Assembly: GCA_964366875.1 (NCBI GenBank)
Contig: CAYIVF010000004.1
Location: forward strand, 1 to 35,634
DNA from: CAYIVF01 sp964366875
GTDB taxonomy: Bacteria > Patescibacteriota > Minisyncoccia > Minisyncoccales > Staskawiczbacteraceae
Reading direction: 5' to 3'
DNA length: 35,634 nt
Both the position numbers and the translations under genes were made by a program. How positions within the stretch are numbered: position 1 is the first letter of the stretch; every line of letters starts with the position of its first letter. Below are positions 6,967 through 15,417 of the stretch, piece after piece. Under the pieces are notes generated by a model. It saw only the letters and a list, made by a program, of their open reading frames with translations, did not search any database and was not told the origin of the DNA.

Positions 6967-9084
6967 TTATTTTTTTGGCTTGAACCCCGCGTCTATTGCT
7001 GAAAGGTTTATTCTGCCCATTTCATCTATAGAGGTTACTTTTACAGGGATTTTATCTCCAACTTTTACAACGTCTTCTACTCTTTTAATTTGGTAGGGCA
7101 CTAATTTTGATATATGCACTAAACCTGATTGCCCCGGTAATATATCAACGAATGCGCCAAAGTCCATAATTTTTCTGACAGTTCCTGTAAATATTTCTCC
7201 AACTGCAACCTCTTTTACGATGCCTTTAATCCAGTTTACGGCTTTTTCAACCCCTGCTTCATCTGTGCCGGTAATAAATACCAAACCAGTGTCTTCTATA
7301 TCAATAGTTACTCCGCACTCTTCAATAATTTTATTTATCACGCTTCCCTTGGGTCCCACAACTTCTCCAATCTTCGAAGGGTTTATAGTTAAAATAAATA
7401 TTTTAGGAGCGAAAGGAGACAAAGATTTTCTTGGCTCTGGCAGGGTTTTCTTTATTATATCAAGTATTTGCAACCTTGCATCTTTTGCTTTTTCAAGAGC
7501 CTCTTGCATTATCTCTTTACTTATACCACCTATTTTAACATCCATTTGAATCGCTGTAATTCCATTTTTGGTTCCTGCTACTTTAAAATCCATATCTCCA
7601 AAATGATCTTCGGGCCCCTGTATGTCTGTCAAAACTTTATACTTTCCAGTTTCTTCGTCTTTAGCTAATCCAATTGAAATACCGGCAGCTGGTTCTTTGA
7701 TTGGTACTCCCGCATCCATTAAAGCCAAACACGCGGCGCATACAGATGCCATAGACGTTGATCCATTACTTGATAAAACCTCAGAAACAATTCTTATGGT
7801 ATAAGGGAATTTTTCTGGGTCGGGAATCAAAGGCAGCAAAGCTTTTTCAGCTAAGTTTCCGTGCCCAATTTCTCTTCTTTTGGGACCTCGCATTGGGGCT
7901 GTTTCGCCCGAAGAAAATGGCGGAAAATTATAATGATGCATAAATCTTTTTTTACCGACAATTTCCATTCCTTCCAACAATTGCTGGTCAGCTGGTCCTC
8001 CCAAAGTTAAAATTGAAAGCACCCTTGTCAAGCCTCTGTAAAAAACTCCAGACCCGTGAGTTCTTGGCAAAACTCCAACTTCGCAGGACAAAGGACGTAT
8101 TTGGTTTGATTTTCTGCCGTCTGGCCTCTTATCTTTTTCTATAATATTTTTAGTGATATTTTTTTCTATCTCTTTTTCAAAAAATGGAAGAACCTGTTTT
8201 TCTTTTCCTTGATTAGGATATTTTTCTGATAGGAATTTTATCAATTCGTCTTTCAAAGCATCAACCGCTGAAAAATTCTTTTCTTTTAGTTCGGCTTCTA
8301 AAATTGCTTTTTCTAGTTTATTTCCCAAAAACTCTCTAATCTCGTTTTCAATAGCTGGTTCTACTGCTGGGGGAAATTGCGCCTTTTCTTTCCCTATTTT
8401 CTTCGTAATTTTTTTCTGGAACTCAATGATTTTTTTAAGTGTTTCTTCGGCAACTTCAGCGGCTTTTAAAACATCTTCTTCTTGTATCTCTTTCGCTCCC
8501 ATTTCAATCATATTGACTAAAATGTCATTATCTTTTTCAATGGCTGACAAAGTCAAATCCATTTCGCTTTCCTTTCTTTGCTGGTAGTTTGAATTAAAAA
8601 TCCACTCGCCGTTATTTTTGGTAACTCTTATTGCCCCAACCGGGCCATTCCACGGAATATTTGAAACTGACAAAGCAAATGAAGCCCCAATCATACCTAA
8701 AATATCGGGATCGTTTTCTCCGTCCCATGAAAGACAGGTAATAATAACTTGGACCTCTTTTTTGAAATCTTTTGGGAATAACGGCCTTATTGCCCTATCA
8801 ATCATTCTGGCAGTTAATATTGCCTCATCTGTCGGCCTGCTTTCTCTTCTTATAAATCTTGAACCGAATATCTTTCCCGCGGCATAAAACCTCTCTTCGT
8901 ACTCAACTGTCAAAGGAAAAAAATCTATGTCTTCTCTGGCAATCGGCGAAACCACGGCAGTTGCTAAAACCTCTGTTTCTCCGCATTGCACTAAGCACGA
9001 ACCAGATGCCTGCTCTGTCCAGTTTGTAGTTTTAATTATTATGGGTTTTTCACCCACTTTTATCTCAAATGTATCTTTTACCAT
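6967..9084 (-). CDS. pnp: Polyribonucleotide nucleotidyltransferase (PNPase)
   Basis: 705 residues, normal family length. PNPase degrades RNA 3' to 5' with phosphate and can add tails. Domains in order: first RNase PH domain, helical linker, second RNase PH domain with FMHHYNFPPFSSGE and the catalytic-site block DIQGPEDHFGDMDF, then KH (IGEVVGPKGS) and S1 (FTGTVRKIMDFGAFVD) domains near the C-terminus. Nothing is missing. It follows rpsO and the NYN gene on the minus strand, so the classical rpsO-pnp neighbourhood is conserved but interrupted by one gene. Only 3 nt separate it from the NYN stop. Confidence 0.98.
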   Translation of the reverse strand: MVKDTFEIKVGEKPIIIKTTNWTEQASGSCLVQCGETEVLATAVVSPIAREDIDFFPLTVEYEERFYAAGKIFGSRFIRRESRPTDEAILTARMIDRAIRPLFPKDFKKEVQVIITCLSWDGENDPDILGMIGASFALSVSNIPWNGPVGAIRVTKNNGEWIFNSNYQQRKESEMDLTLSAIEKDNDILVNMIEMGAKEIQEEDVLKAAEVAEETLKKIIEFQKKITKKIGKEKAQFPPAVEPAIENEIREFLGNKLEKAILEAELKEKNFSAVDALKDELIKFLSEKYPNQGKEKQVLPFFEKEIEKNITKNIIEKDKRPDGRKSNQIRPLSCEVGVLPRTHGSGVFYRGLTRVLSILTLGGPADQQLLEGMEIVGKKRFMHHYNFPPFSSGETAPMRGPKRREIGHGNLAEKALLPLIPDPEKFPYTIRIVSEVLSSNGSTSMASVCAACLALMDAGVPIKEPAAGISIGLAKDEETGKYKVLTDIQGPEDHFGDMDFKVAGTKNGITAIQMDVKIGGISKEIMQEALEKAKDARLQILDIIKKTLPEPRKSLSPFAPKIFILTINPSKIGEVVGPKGSVINKIIEECGVTIDIEDTGLVFITGTDEAGVEKAVNWIKGIVKEVAVGEIFTGTVRKIMDFGAFVDILPGQSGLVHISKLVPYQIKRVEDVVKVGDKIPVKVTSIDEMGRINLSAIDAGFKPKK

Positions 9085-9087
9085 TTA

Positions 9088-9594
9088 TTATTTTTTTAAT
9101 AAAAATTTTGCAACGGTTTCGTCCATGTCTATAAATTCGTCGGCGACTTCTTTTAATCTTGACGAGGTTGTTCTGCCAAAAGCCATTACTTCGACTCTTT
9201 TGCCTTGGTTTTTTAAATATTCCACCAAGGCAATAAAGTCTCCGTCGCCTGAAACCAAAACAACAACATCAAGGCCGGGGGCAGTCCGGATGGCGTCAAT
9301 TACAATTCCAACATCCCAGTCAGCTTTTTTTGCTCCCCCATAAAATTCCTGTAAATCCCTTACTCTTGTTTCAATTCCAATTTTTGACAAAGCGTCAAAA
9401 AAAGGCGCTTCTTCGCCAGTTTTTGTGCGCACAACATAGCCAAAAGCTCTGATAAACTTTCTGCCGGCAACCGCTTGCTTTAAGACCTCTTGAAAATTTA
9501 CCCTTGAATGGTAAAGGTTTTTTGCCGAGTGGTACAAATTTTGGACATCAATCAGTACTTCTACTCTTTGTTCTTTTGGTTTTGGTTGAATCAT
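9088..9594 (-). CDS. NYN domain (LabA/DUF88-like) putative ribonuclease
   Basis: 168 residues. The NYN domain is a PIN-like nuclease fold. Visible acidic motifs are the N-terminal VLIDVQNLY, the central DWDVGIVIDA and VLVSGDGDFIALV, which match the metal-binding acidic residues of LabA-like proteins. It sits between rpsO and pnp, 3 nt upstream of pnp. I infer a role in RNA processing or decay together with PNPase. A second, divergent NYN gene lies at 20050-20538. Confidence 0.88.
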   Translation of the reverse strand: MIQPKPKEQRVEVLIDVQNLYHSAKNLYHSRVNFQEVLKQAVAGRKFIRAFGYVVRTKTGEEAPFFDALSKIGIETRVRDLQEFYGGAKKADWDVGIVIDAIRTAPGLDVVVLVSGDGDFIALVEYLKNQGKRVEVMAFGRTTSSRLKEVADEFIDMDETVAKFLLKK

Positions 9595-9600
9595 TATAAT

Positions 9601-9676
9601 TTCTAGCGAGGAAAAAGCGAAAATTTATTTTCATTTTTTCCGAGCGACGTAATTACATAAATTGCTTTGGCAATTT
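9601..9676 (-). other. rpsO-NYN spacer with two imperfect hairpins
   Basis: Directly after the rpsO stop, AAATTGC / GCAATTT at about 9659-9672 forms a 7-bp stem. A longer AT-rich imperfect hairpin (GGAAAAA ... TTTTTTCC) follows at about 9613-9648. Neither ends in a clear T-tract on the minus strand, so an mRNA-processing or stability role fits better than termination. Confidence 0.4.
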
Positions 9677-9946
9677 CTATTTTTTGAGGCCGATTTTTTT
9701 GATAATGGCTGAATATCTTTTTTCTGATGTTTTTTTAAGATAAGCTAACAATTTTTTTCTTCTGATAACCATTTTTATCAAACCCTTTTTTGAGTGTACG
9801 TCTTTGGCATGTTTTTTTAAATGTGAAACCAGCTTATCAATTTCTTTAGATAACAAAGCAATCTGGACCTCTGAGGACCCGGTATCTTTTTCGTGCGAGC
9901 TCGCCTCTTTTATAATTTTTGACTTTTCCTTGGTATTTAAAGCCAT
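9677..9946 (-). CDS. rpsO: 30S ribosomal protein S15
   Basis: 89 residues, the standard length. S15 binds the central domain of 16S rRNA early in 30S assembly. The SSEVQIALLSKEI, HLKKHAKDVHSKKGL and RRKKLLAYLKK blocks are the family hallmarks. First gene of the minus-strand unit that continues with the NYN nuclease, pnp, the coiled-coil gene and the DksA-family gene. A promoter and a short hairpin-bearing leader precede it. The leader could host autoregulation by S15, as known in other bacteria, though no homology to known S15 leaders can be claimed from sequence alone. Confidence 0.97.
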   Translation of the reverse strand: MALNTKEKSKIIKEASSHEKDTGSSEVQIALLSKEIDKLVSHLKKHAKDVHSKKGLIKMVIRRKKLLAYLKKTSEKRYSAIIKKIGLKK

Positions 9947-9990
9947 AGTTTTATCTTGATTATTTAATTGTATATTTTTTTTAATATAAA

Positions 9991-10008
9991 AGAAAGCCGA
10001 AGCTCTCT
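9991..10008 (-). promoter_or_regulatory. UUCG-capped hairpin in the rpsO leader
   Basis: On the minus strand AGAGAGC-TTCG-GCTTTCT forms a 7-position stem with one mismatch and a UUCG tetraloop, followed by TTTT. It lies just after the predicted transcription start and about 45 nt before rpsO. It may be a leader regulatory element or a weak attenuator. Confidence 0.45.
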
Positions 10009-10013
10009 AATGT

Positions 10014-10043
10014 ATAATATACTCTATTTTATTATTTTGTAAA
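10014..10043 (-). promoter_or_regulatory. Promoter of the rpsO-pnp unit
   Basis: Minus-strand TTTACA (10043-10038), an 18-nt spacer and TATTAT (10019-10014). It lies between tRNA-Lys and rpsO and would give a leader of about 60 nt. Confidence 0.55.
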
Positions 10044-10048
10044 GGCTG

Positions 10049-10121
10049 TGCCTTCGCCGAGACTCGAACTCGGAACCAAAGGATTAAGAGTCCTCTGCTC
10101 TACCAATTGAGCTACGAAGGC
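10049..10121 (-). tRNA. tRNA-Lys (anticodon CTT)
   Basis: 73-nt cloverleaf with acceptor GCCTTCG/CGAAGGC, anticodon loop CTCTTAA, T-loop TTCGAGT and D-loop with GG. No CCA is encoded. Its 5' end is 5 nt after the stop codon of the pilin-like gene, so both may be on one transcript. Confidence 0.95.
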
Positions 10122-10126
10122 ATTTT

Positions 10127-10498
10127 TTATAGCTGCCACCAGGGTTTTCCCATGCTGTATCCTAAAGCTCCCAAAATTAAATCAACAATCAACCAAGAAG
10201 AAAAAACCAAAAATAAGCCGATGATTGACGCATATACAATTTTTTTACCGGTGCTCATTAAATTGGGATTCCCGGCAGAAATAAGAATCATTACTCCTCC
10301 GATTGTCATTGCCAATATCGCCAAAGGAGCTGCTATATCTTTAACTAAAAATTCATAAATTCTACCGAGCATTGCAAAAAAAAGTAAAATAGTGCATTGC
10401 GGTTCTCCCGGGTTTCCGCAGGGAACAAGACCAGCGGCATTTGTCAAAGCCGGTATTATTAAAAAAAATAAAGCAATTGATAAAAAAAGTTTTTTCAT
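10127..10498 (-). CDS. T4SS pilin-like (VirB2-like) two-helix membrane protein
   Basis: 123 residues: cleavable signal peptide (about 1-21), a small Cys-bearing segment (CGNPGEPQC), then two hydrophobic helices joined by a SAGNPNLMSTGKK loop, ending in WWQL. This matches the short T4SS pilin-like proteins common in Patescibacteria and parallels the N-terminus of the 484-residue protein at 1993-3447. No other T4SS gene is in the window. It stands between tRNA-Arg and tRNA-Lys on the same strand, 50 nt and 5 nt away, without an obvious Shine-Dalgarno. A pilus or secretion role is inferred from the family only. Confidence 0.82.
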   Translation of the reverse strand: MKKLFLSIALFFLIIPALTNAAGLVPCGNPGEPQCTILLFFAMLGRIYEFLVKDIAAPLAILAMTIGGVMILISAGNPNLMSTGKKIVYASIIGLFLVFSSWLIVDLILGALGYSMGKPWWQL

Positions 10499-10504
10499 AC
10501 GATT

Positions 10505-10541
10505 TTATTTAAAAATTAAAAATTGTAAATTAAAAATTTAT
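10505..10541. repeat. AT-rich heptad repeat
   Basis: AAAAATTAAAAATTGTAAATTAAAA-type units between the pilin-like gene and tRNA-Arg. Same class as the repeats in rsmA and at 12243. Confidence 0.5.
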
Positions 10542-10548
10542 TATATTG

Positions 10549-10621
10549 TGCCCCTGGAAGGACTCGAGCCTTCAACTTATGGTTCGAAGCCATATGTGAT
10601 ATCCAGTTTCACCACAGGGGC
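10549..10621 (-). tRNA. tRNA-Arg (anticodon TCG)
   Basis: 73-nt cloverleaf with acceptor GCCCCTG/CAGGGGC, anticodon loop CTTCGAA and a standard T-loop (TCGAGTC context). No encoded CCA. Confidence 0.93.
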
Positions 10622-10696
10622 CAGATATCCAAATATCAGTTTTATTCTACCTCAAAAATTGAAAAAAAGCAATTTTTAAGGTAATATATATTTGAA

Positions 10697-12154
10697 ATGA
10701 TAATTCCCAAAGAAGTAAAACAAATTATCGCCAGTTTGAACAAAGCTGGCTTTGAGGCGTATATTGTGGGCGGATGCGTGCGTGATTTTTTGTTAAATAA
10801 AGAGCCGAAAGACTGGGACGTAACCACAAACGCAAAACCAGAAGAAATTCAAAGAGTTTTTCCCGACAGCTTTTATGAAAATAATTTTTTAACTGTTACT
10901 GCCAGAACAGGTAGCAAAAAACCAGAATTAGCTGAAGTTGAAATAACAACCTACAGATTTGAGGCAAAATATTCCGATAAGCGTCATCCTGATGAGGTAA
11001 AATATGCAAAAACATTAGAGGAAGATTTAGCCAGAAGGGATTTTACCATAAATGCAATGGCAATAGAACTAAAAGCTCAAAAGAAAATTGTTATAGATCC
11101 ATTTTCAGGCCAGAAAGATTTAAAGGCTCAAGTTATCAAAACAGTCGGTAATCCAGAGGAAAGGTTTAACGAGGATGCCTTAAGAATGTTAAGGGCAGCG
11201 AGATTCGCTGCAACTTTAGGATTTGAGATTGAAAAGAAAACTGCACAAGCTATTAAAAAAAACAGCATTTGGTTGGAAGCAATTTCCAAAGAAAGAGTAA
11301 GAGATGAGTTCTTAAAAATCATTATGGCGGATAAAGCCGCCGATGGAATTGAATTATTAAGAGAATTAGGCTTATTAAAATATATAGTCCCCGAATTATT
11401 AGAAAACTACGGAGTTTCGCAGAATAAGCACCATATATATGATTGCTATCAGCACGCTTTAAAATCATTGGAGTTTAGCGCTCAGAAGAAGTTTAATATA
11501 TATGTCCGTCTGGCAGCTCTTTTCCATGACATCGGAAAGCCCAAAACAAAATCAGGCGAGGGCAAGGAGGCCACCTTTTACAACCATGAAATTGTGGGAG
11601 CTAAAATGGCTTTTCAGATTTTAAATCGATTAAAATTTTCCAAAAAAGATGTTGAAAAAATAACAAAATTAGTTCGCTATCATTTGTTTTACTACAATGT
11701 CGGAGAAGTCGGCGATTCTTCGGTGAGACGCCTTGTTAAAAATGTAGGCCCTGAAAATATGGAAGAATTATTGCAGGTTCGTCAGGCAGACAGAATTGGA
11801 TCTGGCGTGCCAAAAGCAGAGCCGTATAAATTAAGGCATTTAAAATATTTAATTGAAAAAGTGGCGCAAGATCCTATTTCAGCTAAAATGCTAAAAATCA
11901 ACGGGAATGATTTAATGAAGCTCTTAGACATAAAGCCAGGTCCCAAGATCGGCCAGATTTTAGACATACTTTTAGGTTATGTTTTAGATGACCCAAAAAA
12001 GAATGACAAAGAATTTTTAGAAAAAGAAGCTAAAATTTTAGGCAAATTAAGCGATAAAGAATTGGCAAAAATGGCAGAAAAATCAAAACAGGAAAGGATG
12101 AGAATAGAAACAAAAAAAGATGAAATGACAAAAGCAAAATACTGGGTTACGTAA
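10697..12154 (+). CDS. cca: CCA-adding tRNA nucleotidyltransferase with HD domain
   Basis: 485 residues. The enzyme adds or repairs the 3' CCA of tRNAs, needed here because 13 of the 15 tRNAs in the window lack it in the DNA. The N-terminal nucleotidyltransferase motif YIVGGCVRDFLLNK is followed by DWDVTT, the RRDFTINAMA motif and the RFNEDALRMLRAARFA block. An HD phosphohydrolase domain carries LAALFHDIGKPKT. A tail of charged helices follows. It starts near a TAATATATATTTGAA leader. tRNA-Pro(CGG) begins 4 nt after its stop codon, so enzyme and substrate gene are probably co-transcribed. Confidence 0.95.
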   Translation: MIIPKEVKQIIASLNKAGFEAYIVGGCVRDFLLNKEPKDWDVTTNAKPEEIQRVFPDSFYENNFLTVTARTGSKKPELAEVEITTYRFEAKYSDKRHPDEVKYAKTLEEDLARRDFTINAMAIELKAQKKIVIDPFSGQKDLKAQVIKTVGNPEERFNEDALRMLRAARFAATLGFEIEKKTAQAIKKNSIWLEAISKERVRDEFLKIIMADKAADGIELLRELGLLKYIVPELLENYGVSQNKHHIYDCYQHALKSLEFSAQKKFNIYVRLAALFHDIGKPKTKSGEGKEATFYNHEIVGAKMAFQILNRLKFSKKDVEKITKLVRYHLFYYNVGEVGDSSVRRLVKNVGPENMEELLQVRQADRIGSGVPKAEPYKLRHLKYLIEKVAQDPISAKMLKINGNDLMKLLDIKPGPKIGQILDILLGYVLDDPKKNDKEFLEKEAKILGKLSDKELAKMAEKSKQERMRIETKKDEMTKAKYWVT

Positions 12155-12158
12155 AATT

Positions 12159-12229
12159 CGGGGCGTAGTGTAGCAGCAGCACGAGTCTTTCGGGAAGATT
12201 TAGCGAGAGTGCAATTCTCTCCGCCCCGA
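12159..12229 (+). tRNA. tRNA-Pro (anticodon CGG) with A18/G55 elbow
   Basis: 71-nt cloverleaf with acceptor CGGGGCG/CGCCCCG (C1-G72 as in bacterial tRNA-Pro) and anticodon loop TTCGGGA. The T-loop is TGCAATT instead of TTCRANY, and the D-loop reads AGCAGCAG where the other tRNA-Pro in the window has AGCGGTAG. No encoded CCA. Confidence 0.9.
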
Positions 12230-12242
12230 CATAATATAAATT

Positions 12243-12298
12243 CATTTTTATTGAAAATTGAAAATTGAAAATTCTACTTTTGCGAAAGCAAAATGTAG
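12243..12298. repeat. AT-rich heptads followed by a GAAA-capped hairpin
   Basis: Three or four AATTGAA units are followed by an imperfect hairpin CTACTTTTGC-GAAA-GCAAAATGTAG (12272-12298) with one bulge, between two tRNA genes. Confidence 0.5.
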
Positions 12299-12301
12299 CT
12301 C

Positions 12302-12372
12302 GGGCCTATAGTATAGTGGTAATACGCCGCATTCGCATTGCGGAAACGCGAGTTCGACTCTCGCTGGGTCCA
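12302..12372 (+). tRNA. tRNA-Ala (anticodon CGC)
   Basis: 71-nt cloverleaf with acceptor GGGCCTA/TGGGTCC that includes the G3-U70 alanine identity pair. Anticodon loop TTCGCAT, normal TTCGACT T-loop and GG in the D-loop. No complete encoded CCA. Confidence 0.94.
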
Positions 12373-12398
12373 CAATATAATTAAAATTAATTTATATT

Positions 12399-12809
12399 AT
12401 GAATAAATTTGGAATAGTTGTTGCAATTATATTCGTTTTAATATATCTTGTGAGTTTTTTTACGTTTTTATATTTTTCTGCTAACGAAGAAATCTATAGC
12501 AATGTAGGCAAAGTATGCAGCGACTATATTGTAGACGAAAGAACAAATTTTAGTGAAACTGGACACTACGAAAATAGAAGGGAGTTCTGCTATTTTTTTC
12601 ATATGAATATCACAACGATAATTTATATAATTGCGGTGAGTCCATTCATGTTTATCATCTTAATGTGGTGTGTGGGTTTCAAATGTTCATTTCCAATACT
12701 TGTGGCTGTTGGGGCGATATTAAATTTAATATTTTATGCTTTCGTTGGATATTCATGCGGGCTTTTATTATCTAAACTTTTTAGTAAAAGAAAATCAAAT
12801 AATACATAA
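12399..12809 (+). CDS. Small three-helix membrane protein, unknown
   Basis: 136 residues with hydrophobic helices at about 5-28, 73-94 and 98-126, a 40-residue extracytoplasmic-type loop with two Cys between helices 1 and 2, and a basic Lys/Arg-rich tail. I recognise no family. It begins 26 nt after tRNA-Ala and lies 24 nt upstream of the ABC transporter gene, so it may share their transcript. A TATAAT-like stretch at about 12375-12381 could be its own promoter. Confidence 0.7.
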   Translation: MNKFGIVVAIIFVLIYLVSFFTFLYFSANEEIYSNVGKVCSDYIVDERTNFSETGHYENRREFCYFFHMNITTIIYIIAVSPFMFIILMWCVGFKCSFPILVAVGAILNLIFYAFVGYSCGLLLSKLFSKRKSNNT

Positions 12810-12833
12810 ATTAACGAAAATTACAGTTTAACC

Positions 12834-14714
12834 ATGGTGCAGGAGAAAATACAAAAAGGGATTGTGTATCCGGAAGTGAAACTCAAAGATGTTTTGGGAG
12901 CTTTTTGGCGCGGCATAAGGCCCCAAAAATGGGAATTGATTTTTTTAACGGTTTCTATCATTTCAGCCAATATTGTAACAATAATAGTTCCAGTTTTTTA
13001 TAAGCAATTTTTTGATATCATCTCAATTAATGGGGATAAGGCAGCAATTGCTTACAATCTATTATTAATAATAATCAAAATAGCTGTTTTGAATGGATTC
13101 GTTTGGTTGTTTTACAGATTAGCCACTGTATATAACAACGCATATCAAACAGGAACCATTGCCCGTCTAAAGCAACAGTCATATAACTATTTGATAGAGC
13201 ATTCTTACAGTTTTTTTAGTAATAACTTTACAGGTTCCTTGGTTCAGCGGGTTAATCGTTTTGCTCGGGCTTTTGAAACATTGAGCGATAGATTGATTTG
13301 GGACGTACTGCCATTGTTTGTGAGAATTATTTCGGTGATTATAATCGTCTCATTAATAAATAAATGGATTGCCTTAGTCATTCTCGTTTGGATAATTATA
13401 TTCATATTGTTTAACGTCCTTTTTTCAAGATGGAAATTAAAATACGATATTTTGGTTGCCGAGATTGATTCTAAAACAACTGGCTACCTGGCTGATACAA
13501 TAACAAACCAAAATACAATTCAGCTTTTTAATGGGCAGAAGTTTGAGTCAACAGGCTACAAAGCCGTGACAGACGAGCAGGCAAAAATGACAAAGACCAG
13601 CTGGAACTTAGACGCGATAATGGAGGGGGGCCAAGGGTTTTTAGGTTTTGCAATACAATTTTTATTATTTTATTTCACCATTAGATATTGGAGTCAGGGG
13701 CTAATAACCATTGGTGTTTTTGTTTTGCTGCAGGTGTACATAATAGGTTTGATTGATCAGCTTTGGGGTTTCACCCGTGTGGTTAGAAATGCATACCAAG
13801 CTTACGCTGATGCAAAGGAAATGGTTGAAATCTTACTTTTACCTTATGAAATAAAAGATACTACAGAAGCAAAAGAGATTTTAGTGAAAAGCGGGGAAAT
13901 TGAATTCAAAGATTTAAGTTTTAGTTTTAATAAAACAAGGGAGGCCTTAAAAGATATAAACTTAGTAATTAAGCCGGGTGAAAAAGTGGCATTGGTAGGT
14001 CCTTCGGGAGCTGGCAAAACAACTTTTGTAAGATTGCTGTTACGTCTATACTCTGCCACTGGCGGAAAAATTTTAATTGATGGACAAGATATCTCGCAAA
14101 TAACTCAGGAAAGTTTGCGAAAAAATATTTCAATGGTTCCCCAAGATCCGATACTTTTTCATCGCACGTTAGCGGAAAACATCGGATATGGGAAAAGAGG
14201 TTCAAAAAAAGAGGAAATTGAACGCGCAGCTAATTTGGCTCACTGCGATGAGTTTATAAAAAACCTGCCTTATGGGATAGAAACCTATGTTGGCGAGCGC
14301 GGAGTTAAGCTGTCTGGGGGCGAGCGCCAGAGAGTGGCTATTGCCAGAGCTATTTTGAAATCAGCTCCCATTTTAATTTTAGACGAAGCGACTTCAAGCT
14401 TAGATTCTCATTCTGAAATGTTAATTCAGGACGCTTTGAATAATTTAATGGCTGGCAGAACAACAATTGTTATCGCTCATCGTTTGTCAACTATTCAAAA
14501 AATGGATAAAATTATTGTTATAGACGATGGTAAAATTATTGAACAAGGGAGCCATGGCGAATTGTTGGCGAAAGAGGACAGTTTGTATAAAAAGCTTTGG
14601 ACTTTACAGGCCGGCGGTTTTTTAGAAGATGATAAATCAGAAGAAGAGGAAGAGAGCGAAGAAAAAGACGACGAAGATTACGAAAAAAATGAAGCTAAAA
14701 TAGATAGTTTTTAA
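12834..14714 (+). CDS. ABC transporter, fused permease/ATPase (MsbA/exporter type)
   Basis: 626 residues. Six membrane helices (about 30-330) are followed by an ATPase domain with Walker A GPSGAGKTT, Q-loop VPQDPILF, signature LSGGERQRVAIARA, Walker B ILILDEATS and switch His in AHRLST. As a half-transporter it should work as a dimer and export a lipid, peptide or drug; the substrate cannot be read from sequence. The C-terminus has a strongly acidic tail (EEEEESEEKDDED) that is unusual for the family. An HD-domain gene follows after 10 nt. Confidence 0.93.
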   Translation: MVQEKIQKGIVYPEVKLKDVLGAFWRGIRPQKWELIFLTVSIISANIVTIIVPVFYKQFFDIISINGDKAAIAYNLLLIIIKIAVLNGFVWLFYRLATVYNNAYQTGTIARLKQQSYNYLIEHSYSFFSNNFTGSLVQRVNRFARAFETLSDRLIWDVLPLFVRIISVIIIVSLINKWIALVILVWIIIFILFNVLFSRWKLKYDILVAEIDSKTTGYLADTITNQNTIQLFNGQKFESTGYKAVTDEQAKMTKTSWNLDAIMEGGQGFLGFAIQFLLFYFTIRYWSQGLITIGVFVLLQVYIIGLIDQLWGFTRVVRNAYQAYADAKEMVEILLLPYEIKDTTEAKEILVKSGEIEFKDLSFSFNKTREALKDINLVIKPGEKVALVGPSGAGKTTFVRLLLRLYSATGGKILIDGQDISQITQESLRKNISMVPQDPILFHRTLAENIGYGKRGSKKEEIERAANLAHCDEFIKNLPYGIETYVGERGVKLSGGERQRVAIARAILKSAPILILDEATSSLDSHSEMLIQDALNNLMAGRTTIVIAHRLSTIQKMDKIIVIDDGKIIEQGSHGELLAKEDSLYKKLWTLQAGGFLEDDKSEEEEESEEKDDEDYEKNEAKIDSF

Positions 14715-14724
14715 ACGATAATTT

Positions 14725-15402
14725 ATGGAAGATAAATTTCAAAAAATTAAAGAAATAGTTGAAAAAGAGTTGAAGGAATGTTCTGGTCACAATATTGACC
14801 ACGTTATGAGGGTGTATAATATGGCTTTGCATTTGGCAGAAAATGAAAAAGTTGATTTGGAGGTTATAAAATTAGCTACTTTGCTTCATGATATCGGCGG
14901 CAAAAAAGAAACCGATGATCCGACAGGAAAGACCGATCACGCAGTTGAAAGTGCCAAAATGGCAAAACCTATTTTAGAAAAATTAGGATTTTCTGACGAT
15001 AAAATAAGACATATTTGTGATTGTATTGTTTCTCACAGATATAAGACAGATAATAAGCCAAAAACATTAGAGGCCAAAATTTTATTTGATTCCGATAAAT
15101 TAGATGCAATAGGGGCGATAGGGGTTGCCAGGGCTTTTGTGTGGATTGGGAAAAATAAGGGTCATATATATAAAAAACCAGATAATCTCGATGACTATAT
15201 AAAAGAGAATCTTTCAGGTAAAATAAATGGTAGGATACAAGATGAAACAAAACATAGTCCGCAGATAGAATTTGAAACCAAAGTTAAATTTATATCAGAC
15301 AGATTATATACAAAAAAAGCAAAAGAGTATTGTAAAGAAAGAGCGGAATATTTCAAGAATTTTTTAGACAGATTAGAAAAAGAAATCAAAGGCGAAATAT
15401 GA
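14725..15402 (+). CDS. HD domain phosphohydrolase
   Basis: 225 residues. The HD motifs are visible: HNIDHVMRV near residue 23, TLLHDIGGK near residue 57, a further His in IVSHRYKT and an Asp in LFDSDKLDAIGAIG. This is the layout of uncharacterised HD hydrolases related to YedJ/YpgQ, which often act on nucleotides. The substrate cannot be told. Ends with TGA, showing TGA is a stop here. It lies in a tight run with the ABC exporter (10 nt upstream) and the DUF5671 gene (15 nt downstream). Confidence 0.87.
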   Translation: MEDKFQKIKEIVEKELKECSGHNIDHVMRVYNMALHLAENEKVDLEVIKLATLLHDIGGKKETDDPTGKTDHAVESAKMAKPILEKLGFSDDKIRHICDCIVSHRYKTDNKPKTLEAKILFDSDKLDAIGAIGVARAFVWIGKNKGHIYKKPDNLDDYIKENLSGKINGRIQDETKHSPQIEFETKVKFISDRLYTKKAKEYCKERAEYFKNFLDRLEKEIKGEI

Positions 15403-15417
15403 TTAAATAATAAAAAT

